A stretch of 53,745 nt of DNA from Alteromonadaceae bacterium (GTDB lineage Bacteria > Pseudomonadota > Gammaproteobacteria > Enterobacterales > Alteromonadaceae): assembly GCA_015487235.1 (NCBI GenBank), contig WFQC01000194.1, positions 1-53,745 on the forward strand, given 5' to 3'. Of this stretch, positions 6,868 to 16,143 are shown piece by piece. The notes under the pieces are model-generated. The model worked only from the letters and a program-made list of their open reading frames with translations. It was not told the origin of the DNA and ran no database searches. Numbering within the stretch: the stretch's first letter is position 1; every line of letters starts with the position of its first letter. The translations under genes were made by a program, and so were the position numbers.

Positions 6868-9309
6868 ATGGTGTTGCGACAGATTTTGTTCATACTCATA
6901 CTTACTGTCTTAGGCTGTTTACATTTTTCAGCTCAAGCAAGTGACAACTTTGAAAATTTTACAACAGATAAAATAGCTCATCAGGGGTATTTTCCTTTTT
7001 ACTATGATGATAATGAAGGTAAGATTTATTTAGAAATTAGCCAATTTGAACAGCCATTTATTTTCCAATCAAGCCTACCTTATGGCATCGGTTCTAACGA
7101 CATTGGCTTAGATCGTGGTCAACTAGGTGAAACCCGCTTAGTACAATTTGAACGCGTGGGTAATAAAGTTTTTTTGCGTCAACTTAATAGTTATTATCGC
7201 GCCAACACTAATAACCCTCAAGAAAAGCAAGCTGTTAATGAAGCTTTTGCTAGCTCAATTCTTTGGGGGTTTAAGGTAATAAAAAGTGATAAAAAAAAGC
7301 AAAAAGTATTAATTGATTACACGCCTTTTCTGTTATCAGATATTCACCGTATCAGCGATAAGCTAAAGAAAACTAAACAAGGTAATTTTAGCATTGATAC
7401 CAGCCGTAGTGGTGTTTACACAAAGCGCAGTAAGGCTTTCCCTAAAAATACCGAATTAGAAGCAATTGTTACTTACACCGGCAGCGGCGCAGGTAATTAT
7501 TTACAAAGTGTTGCACCTGATGCTAGTGCTATTTCAGTGCATTTACACCATTCACTGATAAAATTACCTGATGAAAACTACCAAATGCGCGCATTTCACC
7601 CTCAAAGCGGCTATTGGTCAATCGCCTATGCTGATTATGCTAGTGCTATTGATCAGCCCTTAATAAAACGAGTTATTCCGCGTCACCGTTTACATAAGAA
7701 AAACCCACACGCAAAAGTCAGTGAAGCAGTAAAACCTATTATTTATTATTTAGATACCGGTGTACCAGAACCTGTTCGTTCTGCACTATTAGATGGCGCT
7801 AAATGGTGGAACCAAGCCTTTACCGCTATCGGTTATAAAAACGCCTTTCAAGTAAAAATGTTACCTAAAGACGCCGACCCAATGGATGTTCGCTACAATG
7901 TCATTCAATGGGTACATCGCGCCACACGAGGCTGGTCTTATGGTGCATCGGTTATTGATCCGCGCACAGGTGAAATATTAAAAGGCCATGTTACATTGGG
8001 CTCTTTGCGTGTTCGCCAAGATTACCTTATTGCACTCGGGTTAACCTCTCCTTTTACTGATAACAAGACTGATACCAGTAAAATGAAAGCAATGGCATTA
8101 GCACGTATTCGCCAGCTTTCAGCCCATGAAGTTGGGCATACACTTGGTATTGCACATAACTTTGCCGCCAGTGCCAATAATCGCGCTTCAGTAATGGATT
8201 ACCCTCACCCACTTATTGAAATAAAAAATAATAAACTATCGCTAAGTAATGCGTATGCAACGGGTATTGGCGACTGGGACAAACTTGTTATTGCATACGG
8301 TTATGGCGACTATACAAAAGCAGAAGAACCACAAGCACTGGCAAACATTTTGGCACAAGCTCAAAATAAAGGTTTAAGCTTTATTTCTGATGCTGATGCG
8401 CGTTCTCGTTCAGGGGCTCATCCTACGGCTCACCTATGGGATAATGGAAAAAATGCCGTTGAAGAATTAACGCGAGTTTTAAAGGTACGCCAAATAGCTT
8501 TAGCTAATTTTGGTATAAATAGTATTGCAAAAGGCACCCCTTTCTCAGAATTAGAACAAGTACTTGCCCCCATTTATAACTATCATCGTTACCAAGTAGA
8601 AGCCGTGGTCAAATTAATTGCAGGTCTTGATTATGCCTACAGCGTAAAGCAATCAGCCAATATCAATAAAGCTGTTACCAATATGGTTGATATTAATATA
8701 CAGCGCCAAGCTTTGGCAGCATTATTAACTACACTTGAGGTAAAAACACTGGCTTTACCTAAACACCTGCTGCGCTTAATTCCGCCTAAAGCTTACGGTT
8801 ATAGTCGTAACAGAGAAAGTTTACCCAGTAAAACGGGCCTAACATTTGACCCAATAACAATTGCTGAAGCCAGTGCTGAGCACACCTTAAATTTACTCTT
8901 TAATAAAGCACGGCTAGCTAGGTTACAGCAGCAACATACACAAAACAGCAGCCAACTGTCAGTAGCAAAATTAATAGAAAAGGTGCTCAATAAAACGGTA
9001 CATAAACGTGTAGAAAAAGGGCTCAATCAGCTTATTCAACAAAGAACCAGTCAGTTAGTTGTTAACCAGCTACTTGAGCTGTGGTTAGATAAGACATTAG
9101 TTCCAGAAGTACGCGCAGAAGTGTTGTTTAGCCTAATTAACTTAGAAAAATGGTTGCTACAGCAAACGCTAAATAACAGTCAATCTGATTATTTAGCCTT
9201 CTATTTAATGCTAGCAAAACAAATTACCTATACCTTAGACAAGGGTAAACCATATACGCCAAAAACTCACACCGCTATGCCGCCAGGTTCTCCTATTGGT
9301 GCACTCTAG
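6868..9309 (+). CDS. Secreted zinc-dependent metalloprotease (DUF5117/DUF4953-like)
   Basis: The 813-aa protein has a signal peptide (about 1-25, ending FSAQA|SD). It carries the metzincin-type zinc site H420-E421-V-G-H424-T-L-G-I-A-H430, where the histidines bind zinc and the Glu is the general base; a 'VMDYPHP' segment after it is the Met-turn. The N-terminal half ('HQGYFPFYYDDNEGKIYLEI', then the strand-rich region to about 290) resembles DUF5117, and the part around the zinc site resembles DUF4953. Substrates are unknown. The ribosome binding site AAAAGGATAA is strong. A terminator follows the gene, so it is monocistronic. Confidence 0.92.
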   Translation: MVLRQILFILILTVLGCLHFSAQASDNFENFTTDKIAHQGYFPFYYDDNEGKIYLEISQFEQPFIFQSSLPYGIGSNDIGLDRGQLGETRLVQFERVGNKVFLRQLNSYYRANTNNPQEKQAVNEAFASSILWGFKVIKSDKKKQKVLIDYTPFLLSDIHRISDKLKKTKQGNFSIDTSRSGVYTKRSKAFPKNTELEAIVTYTGSGAGNYLQSVAPDASAISVHLHHSLIKLPDENYQMRAFHPQSGYWSIAYADYASAIDQPLIKRVIPRHRLHKKNPHAKVSEAVKPIIYYLDTGVPEPVRSALLDGAKWWNQAFTAIGYKNAFQVKMLPKDADPMDVRYNVIQWVHRATRGWSYGASVIDPRTGEILKGHVTLGSLRVRQDYLIALGLTSPFTDNKTDTSKMKAMALARIRQLSAHEVGHTLGIAHNFAASANNRASVMDYPHPLIEIKNNKLSLSNAYATGIGDWDKLVIAYGYGDYTKAEEPQALANILAQAQNKGLSFISDADARSRSGAHPTAHLWDNGKNAVEELTRVLKVRQIALANFGINSIAKGTPFSELEQVLAPIYNYHRYQVEAVVKLIAGLDYAYSVKQSANINKAVTNMVDINIQRQALAALLTTLEVKTLALPKHLLRLIPPKAYGYSRNRESLPSKTGLTFDPITIAEASAEHTLNLLFNKARLARLQQQHTQNSSQLSVAKLIEKVLNKTVHKRVEKGLNQLIQQRTSQLVVNQLLELWLDKTLVPEVRAEVLFSLINLEKWLLQQTLNNSQSDYLAFYLMLAKQITYTLDKGKPYTPKTHTAMPPGSPIGAL

Positions 9310-9331
9310 ATTAAGCATAATATGAGACAAA

Positions 9332-9373
9332 ACCACTTTATCAAAATAAATGCAGGTAAAGTGGTCTTTGTTT
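9332..9373 (+). terminator. Rho-independent terminator after metalloprotease gene
   Basis: Arms ACCACTTTA (9332-9340) and TAAAGTGGT (9357-9365) are perfectly complementary. They are separated by a 16-nt loop and followed by CTTTGTTT. It lies 22 nt after the metalloprotease stop codon. Confidence 0.8.
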
Positions 9374-9428
9374 AGTTGCACTTCAGTGACAATAAGTAAG
9401 AAGGAAAAATATTCTCACAACAACTTAT

Positions 9429-10088
9429 TTAACTCTTTTTGTATAGTTTCTGTCTTGTTGAAGCAAGTAAAAATACCGCTAAACTGAGCAATATAAAGGT
9501 ATTAGGCTCGGGAACGCTAGCAGCAGGAGAATAAGCCGTAATAAGCCTTGTCCAATCTCCAGGGCTTGACGCAAACCAAGAAATATCAACATCAGGACCA
9601 TTAAAAGTAGTTGTATCGCCGCCTTCTAAACCTCTTAAACCAAAGTCATTATAGTCTACTGAAGCTAGCCCTAAAAAATCACTATCAAACAAGTTTTGAT
9701 CTGCGGTAATAAAAGCAAAAACTTGTGAATCTAATCGTATTGTTGCTTCTACCCTGTTACTGCTAGCTGGGCTAGGATCCCACTGTAAATAATGGCTGGC
9801 TATAATAGTGCCGGCTTTAATTAAAAAATCACCATTAGGTAATGCTTCAACAAAACTAGCGGTAGAGTCAAACACTCGATCAACCACTAAATCTTGCGTT
9901 AAGGTATAGTTTTGTACTTCATCCCACGCCAATAAAATGCCATTATTTGGATTTTGTTCAACAAGTATAGGCGGTGTATTGGTAATATCACAACTAATAG
10001 CACCAGTACAATTATCAATAGTAATTAACGTAGATTGTGCACTAAAAACAAAACAACTAAGGTATAAACCTAGTATGTATTTTTTCAT
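9429..10088 (-). CDS. PEP-CTERM sorting-domain exported protein
   Basis: The 219-aa protein has a signal peptide (about 1-18). Its C-terminal tail consists of 'VPEP', a hydrophobic helix 'FILLSLAVFLLAS' and a basic end 'RQKLYKKS'. This is the PEP-CTERM signal recognised by exosortase (EpsH-type) systems, usually linked to exopolysaccharide export. The middle is beta-rich, with two short-spaced cysteine pairs near the N-terminus (CTGAISC). No exosortase is in the window. The start has AAAAGGAATT upstream. Function of the mature domain is unknown. Confidence 0.85.
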   Translation of the reverse strand: MKKYILGLYLSCFVFSAQSTLITIDNCTGAISCDITNTPPILVEQNPNNGILLAWDEVQNYTLTQDLVVDRVFDSTASFVEALPNGDFLIKAGTIIASHYLQWDPSPASSNRVEATIRLDSQVFAFITADQNLFDSDFLGLASVDYNDFGLRGLEGGDTTTFNGPDVDISWFASSPGDWTRLITAYSPAASVPEPNTFILLSLAVFLLASTRQKLYKKS

Positions 10089-10213
10089 TATAAATTCCTT
10101 TTGAATATGTTTCGCTCAAATAGCAAGCACAATTAACGCCAATTAAATTAACCCTTAGAAGTCATGCGATTAAAAAACAAGCAAAGTTATCATGTAAAAA
10201 AAACTGACAACAT

Positions 10214-10474
10214 TTAATTACGTAACGGATGCTCTTTAGGTAATTGTTTTGAAATCCAAATAGCCAGTTTGTGCTTCATATTTGCTTGATTTTCTTGATC
10301 TTTAGCTAAAGCTTGGATCAGTTTATCTTGCACTAATAACCGATAAAGTATTTCAACTTTTTCTTTGGCAGAATTAGTCGGTAAAAAACCTTTATAACCG
10401 CGATTTTTGGCATATTTTTCACCAATTTCAACCGCCTTTTTTGCTAATTCATTTTCGTTTTTTAATTTCTTCAT
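10214..10474 (-). CDS. DUF5062 family small protein
   Basis: The 86-aa, lysine-rich, helical protein begins MKKLKNENELAKKAVEIGEK and contains 'YAKNRGYKGFLP'. This matches the DUF5062 family known from Vibrio, Shewanella and relatives; function unknown. I start at the ATG at 10472-10474. A longer reading would use a TTG two codons upstream, and the AAGG ribosome site (rc of 'cctt' near 10481) fits the ATG. It is a single gene. Confidence 0.8.
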   Translation of the reverse strand: MKKLKNENELAKKAVEIGEKYAKNRGYKGFLPTNSAKEKVEILYRLLVQDKLIQALAKDQENQANMKHKLAIWISKQLPKEHPLRN

Positions 10475-10671
10475 TATCAACCTTGCTCTTTAAGATATAT
10501 TGGTCTTTCACTGATGAATTTTGTTTACGAGAAAAGTCGTCTCGAGAAATCAACAATCCCCATTTAAAGACATCGTAAATTAGTTACAAAAAAATACTAG
10601 TAGTTTGTTAACCATATCCTTATTATTTTTCAATTCATTGCTGAATCTATTCATTTTTAAGAGAAACGACT

Positions 10672-11100
10672 ATGGAAACACCCAATAAATTTTTAATAAC
10701 CGCAGCAATACTCACCTTTATTGCCGCATTATTGCATCTTGGCTGTATTTATTTTGGTGCTTCTTGGTATCGTTTTTTTGGTGCTGGCGAACAAATGGCT
10801 TTATTGGCTGAGCAAGGCAGTTGGCAACCAACATTAATTACACTATTTATCACTTTAGTATTAACCTTGTGGGCGGCTTATGCTTTGTCGGCTGCCGGTG
10901 TTATTGCTCGTTTACCCTTAATAAAAACCGCATTGGTTATTATTACCAGCATTTATCTCTTTAGAGGCATTGCAGGCTTTTTCTTAATAACTAATCCAAT
11001 GGGCAGAAGTGCTGAGTTTTGGTTATGGAGTTCTATTATTTGTCTTATTTTAGGCGCTTTTTTTCTTATTGGTACAAAACAAGTTTGGCATAAACTATAA
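10672..11100 (+). CDS. Hypothetical four-helix membrane protein
   Basis: This 142-aa protein has four predicted membrane helices (about residues 8-30, 53-76, 82-105 and 116-136). It has conserved-looking motifs 'HLGCIYFGASWYRFFGAGEQM' between helices 1 and 2 and 'IYLFRGIAGFF' in helix 3. I do not assign a named family. It is monocistronic, with AGAGAAACG before the start. It is likely an inner-membrane protein of unknown role. Confidence 0.75.
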   Translation: METPNKFLITAAILTFIAALLHLGCIYFGASWYRFFGAGEQMALLAEQGSWQPTLITLFITLVLTLWAAYALSAAGVIARLPLIKTALVIITSIYLFRGIAGFFLITNPMGRSAEFWLWSSIICLILGAFFLIGTKQVWHKL

Positions 11101-11232
11101 GTTATTTCGCTCAAGCAAGTCATATGTTAAAATAAGGTAACAGGGACGAATTCAGCATAACTATTCTCTCCTGTTCTTTGATGATACTTTTATCTCAAAA
11201 CCACCTCAAAAAATGACAATAATGGAATGAAC

Positions 11233-11685
11233 ATGAAACATCTAATTAAATTAATAATACTCTCATTAGGGTTAACTTCTGCTCTGCAAGCAAGTGCCGC
11301 AGCTCCGTCAACGACAGATATTTTTGCTAACTGCATGATCGATACGTTAAATGGTAAAGAAAGAAAAAATCTTGCTAAGTGGGTATTCTTTGCCGTTGCC
11401 GCGCATCCTGAAATAAAAGCATATGCGAATGCAACGCCTCAAGATATCGAAGAAAGTGATAAATATGTTGGCGCTTTAATTACCCGCCTTTTAACCGAAA
11501 ATTGCCCTAAAGAGTTACAAGCGGCAAGTAAAGATGATCCTCTTGCTCTACAAAAAGGCTTTCAGCTAGTAGGACAAGTAGCGATGCAAGAGTTAATGGC
11601 TGATCAAAATGTTATGAAAGCAATTTCAAACTATGCTCATTATGCTGATCAAGATAAAATTAATGCGGTATTAAGTAATAAGTAA
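11233..11685 (+). CDS. Secreted hypothetical protein with two cysteines
   Basis: The 150-aa protein starts MKHLIKLIILSLGLTSALQA and has a signal peptide cleaved near ASAAA|PST. The mature part is helical and has two cysteines ('FANCMIDTLNG' and 'LTENCPKEL'), which could form a disulfide in the periplasm. I chose the ATG at 11233. The in-frame ATG at 11227 lies directly on top of the GGA ribosome site, whereas 11233 has TGGAA 5 nt upstream. No family is recognised. It is monocistronic. Confidence 0.75.
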   Translation: MKHLIKLIILSLGLTSALQASAAAPSTTDIFANCMIDTLNGKERKNLAKWVFFAVAAHPEIKAYANATPQDIEESDKYVGALITRLLTENCPKELQAASKDDPLALQKGFQLVGQVAMQELMADQNVMKAISNYAHYADQDKINAVLSNK

Positions 11686-11825
11686 TTGCCTTTATAGTTA
11701 GCGTAACCTTATTAGACGCTTGATCATTATTGTACCCGAGGCTGTTGCTCTTTTTCGATTAAGTGTATTCGCGATACCAATAGCCTTAATAACAAGTGAT
11801 TAGAGCATATTGAGCTACCTCCAAC

Positions 11826-12734
11826 TCATTTTACCTCTTGTTGAGTGATTATATGCACATCACGTTGAGGGAAAGGAATATTAACCCCAGCCTTTTCTAA
11901 AGCTAAATAAATCTCTTGATAGGCTCGATATTTAGCAGCATAAAAGTTTGCTGTAGGTGTCCATAAGCGAATAGCAATATTAATTGCACTATCGGCAAAT
12001 TCATCAATACCTAGTTGTGGTTTTCTCACCTCACTCACAAAATCTAAATTAGCCAAGGTTTGTTCAAGTAGCTTTATCACTTCAAGCGGGTTTTCTTTGT
12101 AGCTAATACCTACACTTAATGCTAAAAGTGAGTCATTATTTGAATTATGAAGAACCTCACCAACAATATGTTTATTCGGGATCATTATTTTTACGTCATC
12201 TTCATCTCGTAAAACGGTATAAGCGAGTAAAACTTCTTCAACAACACCTTTTACGCCTTGTACACAAATGGTATCGCCCACTACAAAAGGGCGCGTAATA
12301 ATAATATTAAACCCTGCAGCATAGTTAGCGAGTAAACCTTGTAATGCTAAACCAGCACCTAAAGAAACCGCGCCTATTGCAGCAATAAAAGGCGTAACAC
12401 TAATACCTAATTTACCTAAAGCAATAATAGTGATCATGATCACTATTAACATTTTACAGGTATTGGCAATAAAACGACTTAAGGTAATGTCTAATTGGTG
12501 TTTCTCGCAAAGACGCAACACCCAACGTCCTACTTTACCGGCGATCCAATACCCAATAATAAAAATAATAAAAGCACCAACCAATTGAAAACTATAGTTG
12601 GTAAAAAAAGTAATAATGAGGTCATAGAACTTAGCTACTTGGTCTATTTCATCTTTGAGCAGTTCAGTCGGTGCAAGCGAAGTAATTGCCTCAGTTGTTG
12701 TTTCACTAACAAACGGGTGATTAAGCCACATCAT
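11826..12734 (-). CDS. mscS: Small-conductance mechanosensitive channel (MscS family)
   Basis: The 302-aa protein has three membrane segments (about residues 44-68, 87-110 and 112-135). The last is the Gly/Ala-rich pore helix 'AAIGAVSLGAGLALQGLLAN', followed by 'YAAGFNIIITRPFVVGDTI', the start of the MscS beta domain. Such channels open under membrane tension during osmotic downshock to release solutes. The N-terminal extension is about 20 residues longer than in E. coli MscS. The ribosome site AAGGATAAT precedes the tandem ATGs. It is a single gene. Confidence 0.93.
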   Translation of the reverse strand: MMWLNHPFVSETTTEAITSLAPTELLKDEIDQVAKFYDLIITFFTNYSFQLVGAFIIFIIGYWIAGKVGRWVLRLCEKHQLDITLSRFIANTCKMLIVIMITIIALGKLGISVTPFIAAIGAVSLGAGLALQGLLANYAAGFNIIITRPFVVGDTICVQGVKGVVEEVLLAYTVLRDEDDVKIMIPNKHIVGEVLHNSNNDSLLALSVGISYKENPLEVIKLLEQTLANLDFVSEVRKPQLGIDEFADSAINIAIRLWTPTANFYAAKYRAYQEIYLALEKAGVNIPFPQRDVHIITQQEVK

Positions 12735-12803
12735 ATTATCCTTTTATTTTATGTTTTTGGTTTTATGCTAATTCATATAAGGAAGTAATCATTTAGCTGT
12801 AAT

Positions 12804-12887
12804 TTAAAGACTTAGAGGTAACGCATTAATTAAAGGTAATCGTTATTATGTTACCTTTAATTAATAACGCAGCATATGAATCTTTAA
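12804..12887. repeat. Nested palindromic intergenic element
   Basis: A perfect 14-bp inverted repeat, TTAATTAAAGGTAA (12826-12839) and TTACCTTTAATTAA (12851-12864), has an 11-nt loop. It is enclosed by a second pair, TTAAAGA (12804-12810) and TCTTTAA (12881-12887). There is no T-run, so it is not a simple terminator. The right half contains AATTAATAACGCAGCATA (12859-12876), which matches 16 of 18 bases of a segment in the larger palindromic element at 42711-42879. The two may be members of one dispersed repeat family. Confidence 0.6.
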
Positions 12888-12902
12888 AAGTAATAGCATC
12901 CC

Positions 12903-12933
12903 TAAAAAAAAGCTGAACGTTAATGTTCAGCTT
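12903..12933 (-). terminator. Rho-independent terminator of ycaO
   Basis: The arms AAGCTGAAC (12910-12918) and GTTCAGCTT (12925-12933) are perfectly complementary with a 6-nt loop. On the minus strand they are followed by a run of eight T's. It lies just after the ycaO stop codon. Confidence 0.9.
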
Positions 12934-12954
12934 AAAAAGGAATTAAACAAACCA

Positions 12955-14697
12955 CTAGCGCCAATTTTTGACTTTAGCATCCTGCAATTTTTGATAACCT
13001 GCAAGTAATTTTTTATGGGTCTCAAACCCTGTTAAACTTAACCCTGGGCAATGTAAGCCATAAAATACGGTTTTGCCTTCTACAATATTAAGGCATATTT
13101 TGGTTAATTCATCGCCATACATTAAGCCAAGCGAGTCAAGATAATCTTCATAAACACGTTCACTGTGCTTTATTTCTAACAAGGCTAATAAACAACGGAA
13201 TTTACGAATATTTTCTTCACTGGCTTGGTCAAGGTGTAAGCACCAATTAACCCAATCAATAGCGCGCTCATCTTCTAATGCCAGCGCGAGCATGGCTTTT
13301 ATTTCACCTAAACGGACATCAGCCCATAAGGTTCCTGCATCAGGCGCAATACCAATAAATTCAGCGGCTCCCATAGCATCGTTATAACCACCTTCTTCTA
13401 AGCCTTCAAAAATAGCTAACCAGTCTTCTTTGGTTAACGCTTTGAGCGTTAAAAATGCTTCTCGATATAATGCACCATCATTATTATTGTTCCAAACTAT
13501 TTCATCGACAGGATAAATATCTGACATGCCTGGCACTAAAATACGACAAGCATAAACGTCTAAATGGTTGTAATCAGAGATATAAATATCAAATCCCATG
13601 CGATGAATAATGTCTACAAGGTAATCATATTCCGTACTGGTACTGGCATCATGATCCCAGTCAACAAATTCATAATCAGGTTTATTTTTGAAAAAGTCAT
13701 AAGAAATAACACCGCTAGAGTCAATAAAATGTAACTCAAGGTTATGTGGTGAGGCTATTTCTTCTTCATCAAAACAAGGTGGTTGAAAAACATCAAGTTG
13801 ATCTAAACTACGCCCTTGTAACAATTCAGTTACTGTGCGCTCTAAAGCCACTTCAAAACTAGGATGAGCTCCATAAGAAGCAAAAACACTACCGTCTTTA
13901 GGATTGATCAAAGTAACACTCATAACTGGGTACTTTCCACCTAATGAAGCATCAGCAATGCGTAAATGAAAGCCGTGGCTTTTCAATTCTTCACAGGCGG
14001 TAACAATATGCGGAAAACGCGCTAACACTTTCTCTGGCACTTCAGGCAAACAAATGCCTTCAGCAATAATTTTGTTTTTTACATAACGTTCAAACACTTC
14101 TGATAAGCTCTGTACACGCGCTTCATTTTGAGTGTTGCCTGCCGACATGCCATTACTCACAAAAATATTACCAATAATATTTACCGGAAAATAAATCGCT
14201 TTACCGTCGCGAACACGCTGATAAGGTAAAGCACAAATGCCACGTTCGCCCGCCCCTGAATTAAATTCAAACAATTTATCAGCACTAATTTCTTGGTTGG
14301 GGTCAAAATATTGCCATAACTTTTCATCTAACAGCCCAGCAGGAATACTATTATCTTCAGGTATTTCAAACCATTTTTCATTAGGGTAGTGAACAAACTC
14401 ACCTTGAGCAAAATCTTGTCCTAAGTAATAATCGGCAAAAAAGTAATTACAACTTAAACGCTCAAAATACTCGCCTAATGCACTGGCTAAACACGCTTTT
14501 GCCGTTGCACCTTTACCATTGGTGAACATTAAACCGCATTCTTTATCACGAATATGCACTGAATAACAATGGGCAACAGGGTTAAGCCACGAGGCTTCTT
14601 CAATATCAAAACCAAACGATTTTAGTTTGCTTTGCATGGTGGCAATAGAGCTTTCAAGATCACGGTCTTTGCCTTTTATGTAGGTTTTTTCAGTCAT
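12955..14697 (-). CDS. ycaO: YcaO, ribosomal protein S12 methylthiotransferase accessory factor
   Basis: The 580-aa protein matches the length of E. coli YcaO. It begins MTEKTYIKGKDRDLESSIAT and has the YcaO ATP-binding region with 'NGKGATAKACLASALGEYFE' (about residues 80-99), 'GMSAGNTQNEARVQSLSEVF' and 'SLGGKYPVMSVTLINP'. YcaO-fold enzymes use ATP to activate amide backbones. E. coli YcaO is reported to assist RimO in beta-methylthiolation of ribosomal protein S12. No peptide precursor or azoline partner gene is nearby, so the stand-alone YcaO role fits better than a natural-product role. A strong terminator follows. Confidence 0.95.
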   Translation of the reverse strand: MTEKTYIKGKDRDLESSIATMQSKLKSFGFDIEEASWLNPVAHCYSVHIRDKECGLMFTNGKGATAKACLASALGEYFERLSCNYFFADYYLGQDFAQGEFVHYPNEKWFEIPEDNSIPAGLLDEKLWQYFDPNQEISADKLFEFNSGAGERGICALPYQRVRDGKAIYFPVNIIGNIFVSNGMSAGNTQNEARVQSLSEVFERYVKNKIIAEGICLPEVPEKVLARFPHIVTACEELKSHGFHLRIADASLGGKYPVMSVTLINPKDGSVFASYGAHPSFEVALERTVTELLQGRSLDQLDVFQPPCFDEEEIASPHNLELHFIDSSGVISYDFFKNKPDYEFVDWDHDASTSTEYDYLVDIIHRMGFDIYISDYNHLDVYACRILVPGMSDIYPVDEIVWNNNNDGALYREAFLTLKALTKEDWLAIFEGLEEGGYNDAMGAAEFIGIAPDAGTLWADVRLGEIKAMLALALEDERAIDWVNWCLHLDQASEENIRKFRCLLALLEIKHSERVYEDYLDSLGLMYGDELTKICLNIVEGKTVFYGLHCPGLSLTGFETHKKLLAGYQKLQDAKVKNWR

Positions 14698-14887
14698 ATT
14701 TAATCAGGGTTATCAAAAACAATGCGCTATTATCCTTGATCACAAGATTAATTTCATCCAAAAAGATGCTGACAGCAGTGATTAAGAACTATCTAATTTA
14801 TTGATAATTAATATAAATTTTTATGTAAAAGCGTTATTATTAGGTAACATTGTTGAAAAGTATCAGGTTTTAATTCAGGTAAAAAAC

Positions 14888-16135
14888 ATGACAAGTGCAT
14901 TAAAACATATCAAAGTCATTGATCTTAGTCGTATTCTTGCAGGGCCTTGGGCATCTCAATTACTCGCTGATATGGGCGCTAACGTTATCAAGGTAGAAAA
15001 ACCCAATAGCGGAGATGATACTCGTCATTGGGGGCCTCCGTTTATTAACAATCAAAATGAACAGCAAGCAGCTTATTTTCATTGTGCAAATCGCAATAAA
15101 AAATCTATCGCCATTGATATTACTCATCCACAAGGGCAAAACATTATAAAACAGCTTATTGCTCAGGCTGATGTGGTTATTGAAAATTTTAAAGTCGGTG
15201 CATTAGCCAAGTATGGTTTAGATTATGCCAGTGTAAAAACGATTAACCCAAAGATAGTATATTGCTCAATTACGGGCTTTGGTCAAACAGGCCCTTTTGC
15301 TAATAAAGCAGGTTACGATGCAATGATACAAGGAGAAGGCGGCCTCATGAGTATTACTGGAGAACCTCATGGTGAGCCCATGAAAGTTGGTGTCGCGGTT
15401 GTCGATATTATGACTGGCGTTTATAGCTGTAATGCCATTTTAGCTGCATTAATCGCTCGAGATAAAACAGGGCACGGACAATACATTGACATGGCGCTAT
15501 TTGATGTACAAGTTGCCATGTTAGCCAATCAAGGTATGAATTATTTAGCCACAGGTGAAATACCCGCAAGAACAGGAAATGGGCACCCCAATATTGTGCC
15601 TTATCAAACCTTTGCCACCCAAGACAGTAGTTTAATTTTAGCAATAGGCAATGATCAACAATTTGCTAAATTTTGCCAAGTAACAAGCCAAGATAGCTTA
15701 GCACAAGACTCGCGTTTTAATACCAACAAGCAACGCGTTAAGCATCGTCAAGTATTGATCCCGATAATAGCCAATATTATTGCACAACAAACCACGCAAT
15801 ATTGGCTTGATTTGCTTGAACCGCTAAAAATTCCTTGTGGGGCAGTAAATAATTTAGCGCAAGTGTTTGCTCACCCACAAGTACAACATCGTAATATGGT
15901 CGCTGAATTAGAAAGTAATAATAATGTGGCGACAATAAAGACAATTCGCTCTCCTATACTTTTGTCAAAAACGCCCTTGCAATATAACACTATTGCCCCC
16001 AAATTAGGCGAGCATAGTATTGAAGTACTTACAGAAATTCTAGGCTATACTGATACAAAAATTAACGAATTACTGCACAATAATATTGTAGGCTCTGCTA
16101 TTTCATCGAGAGAAACACATCCAGTAAAAAGCTAA
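14888..16135 (+). CDS. CaiB/BaiF family (class III) CoA-transferase
   Basis: The 415-aa protein starts MTSALKHIKVIDLSRILAGP and continues 'DMGANVIKVEKP', a diagnostic class III N-terminus. 'GYDAMIQGEGGLMSITGE' contains the catalytic Asp that forms an anhydride intermediate. These enzymes move CoA between carboxylic acids; the substrate here is unknown. I start at 14888, where TTCAGG lies about 8 nt upstream. The frame stays open for 29 codons upstream but that part shows no family similarity. The antiporter gene follows after 8 nt, so the two are probably co-transcribed. Confidence 0.93.
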   Translation: MTSALKHIKVIDLSRILAGPWASQLLADMGANVIKVEKPNSGDDTRHWGPPFINNQNEQQAAYFHCANRNKKSIAIDITHPQGQNIIKQLIAQADVVIENFKVGALAKYGLDYASVKTINPKIVYCSITGFGQTGPFANKAGYDAMIQGEGGLMSITGEPHGEPMKVGVAVVDIMTGVYSCNAILAALIARDKTGHGQYIDMALFDVQVAMLANQGMNYLATGEIPARTGNGHPNIVPYQTFATQDSSLILAIGNDQQFAKFCQVTSQDSLAQDSRFNTNKQRVKHRQVLIPIIANIIAQQTTQYWLDLLEPLKIPCGAVNNLAQVFAHPQVQHRNMVAELESNNNVATIKTIRSPILLSKTPLQYNTIAPKLGEHSIEVLTEILGYTDTKINELLHNNIVGSAISSRETHPVKS

Positions 16136-16143
16136 GGGAGTTT

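Noticed and set aside
12955-14697. YcaO as part of a peptide natural-product cluster
   Set aside because: No precursor peptide, dehydrogenase, TfuA or peptidase partner is adjacent, and the full-length protein matches stand-alone E. coli-type YcaO.
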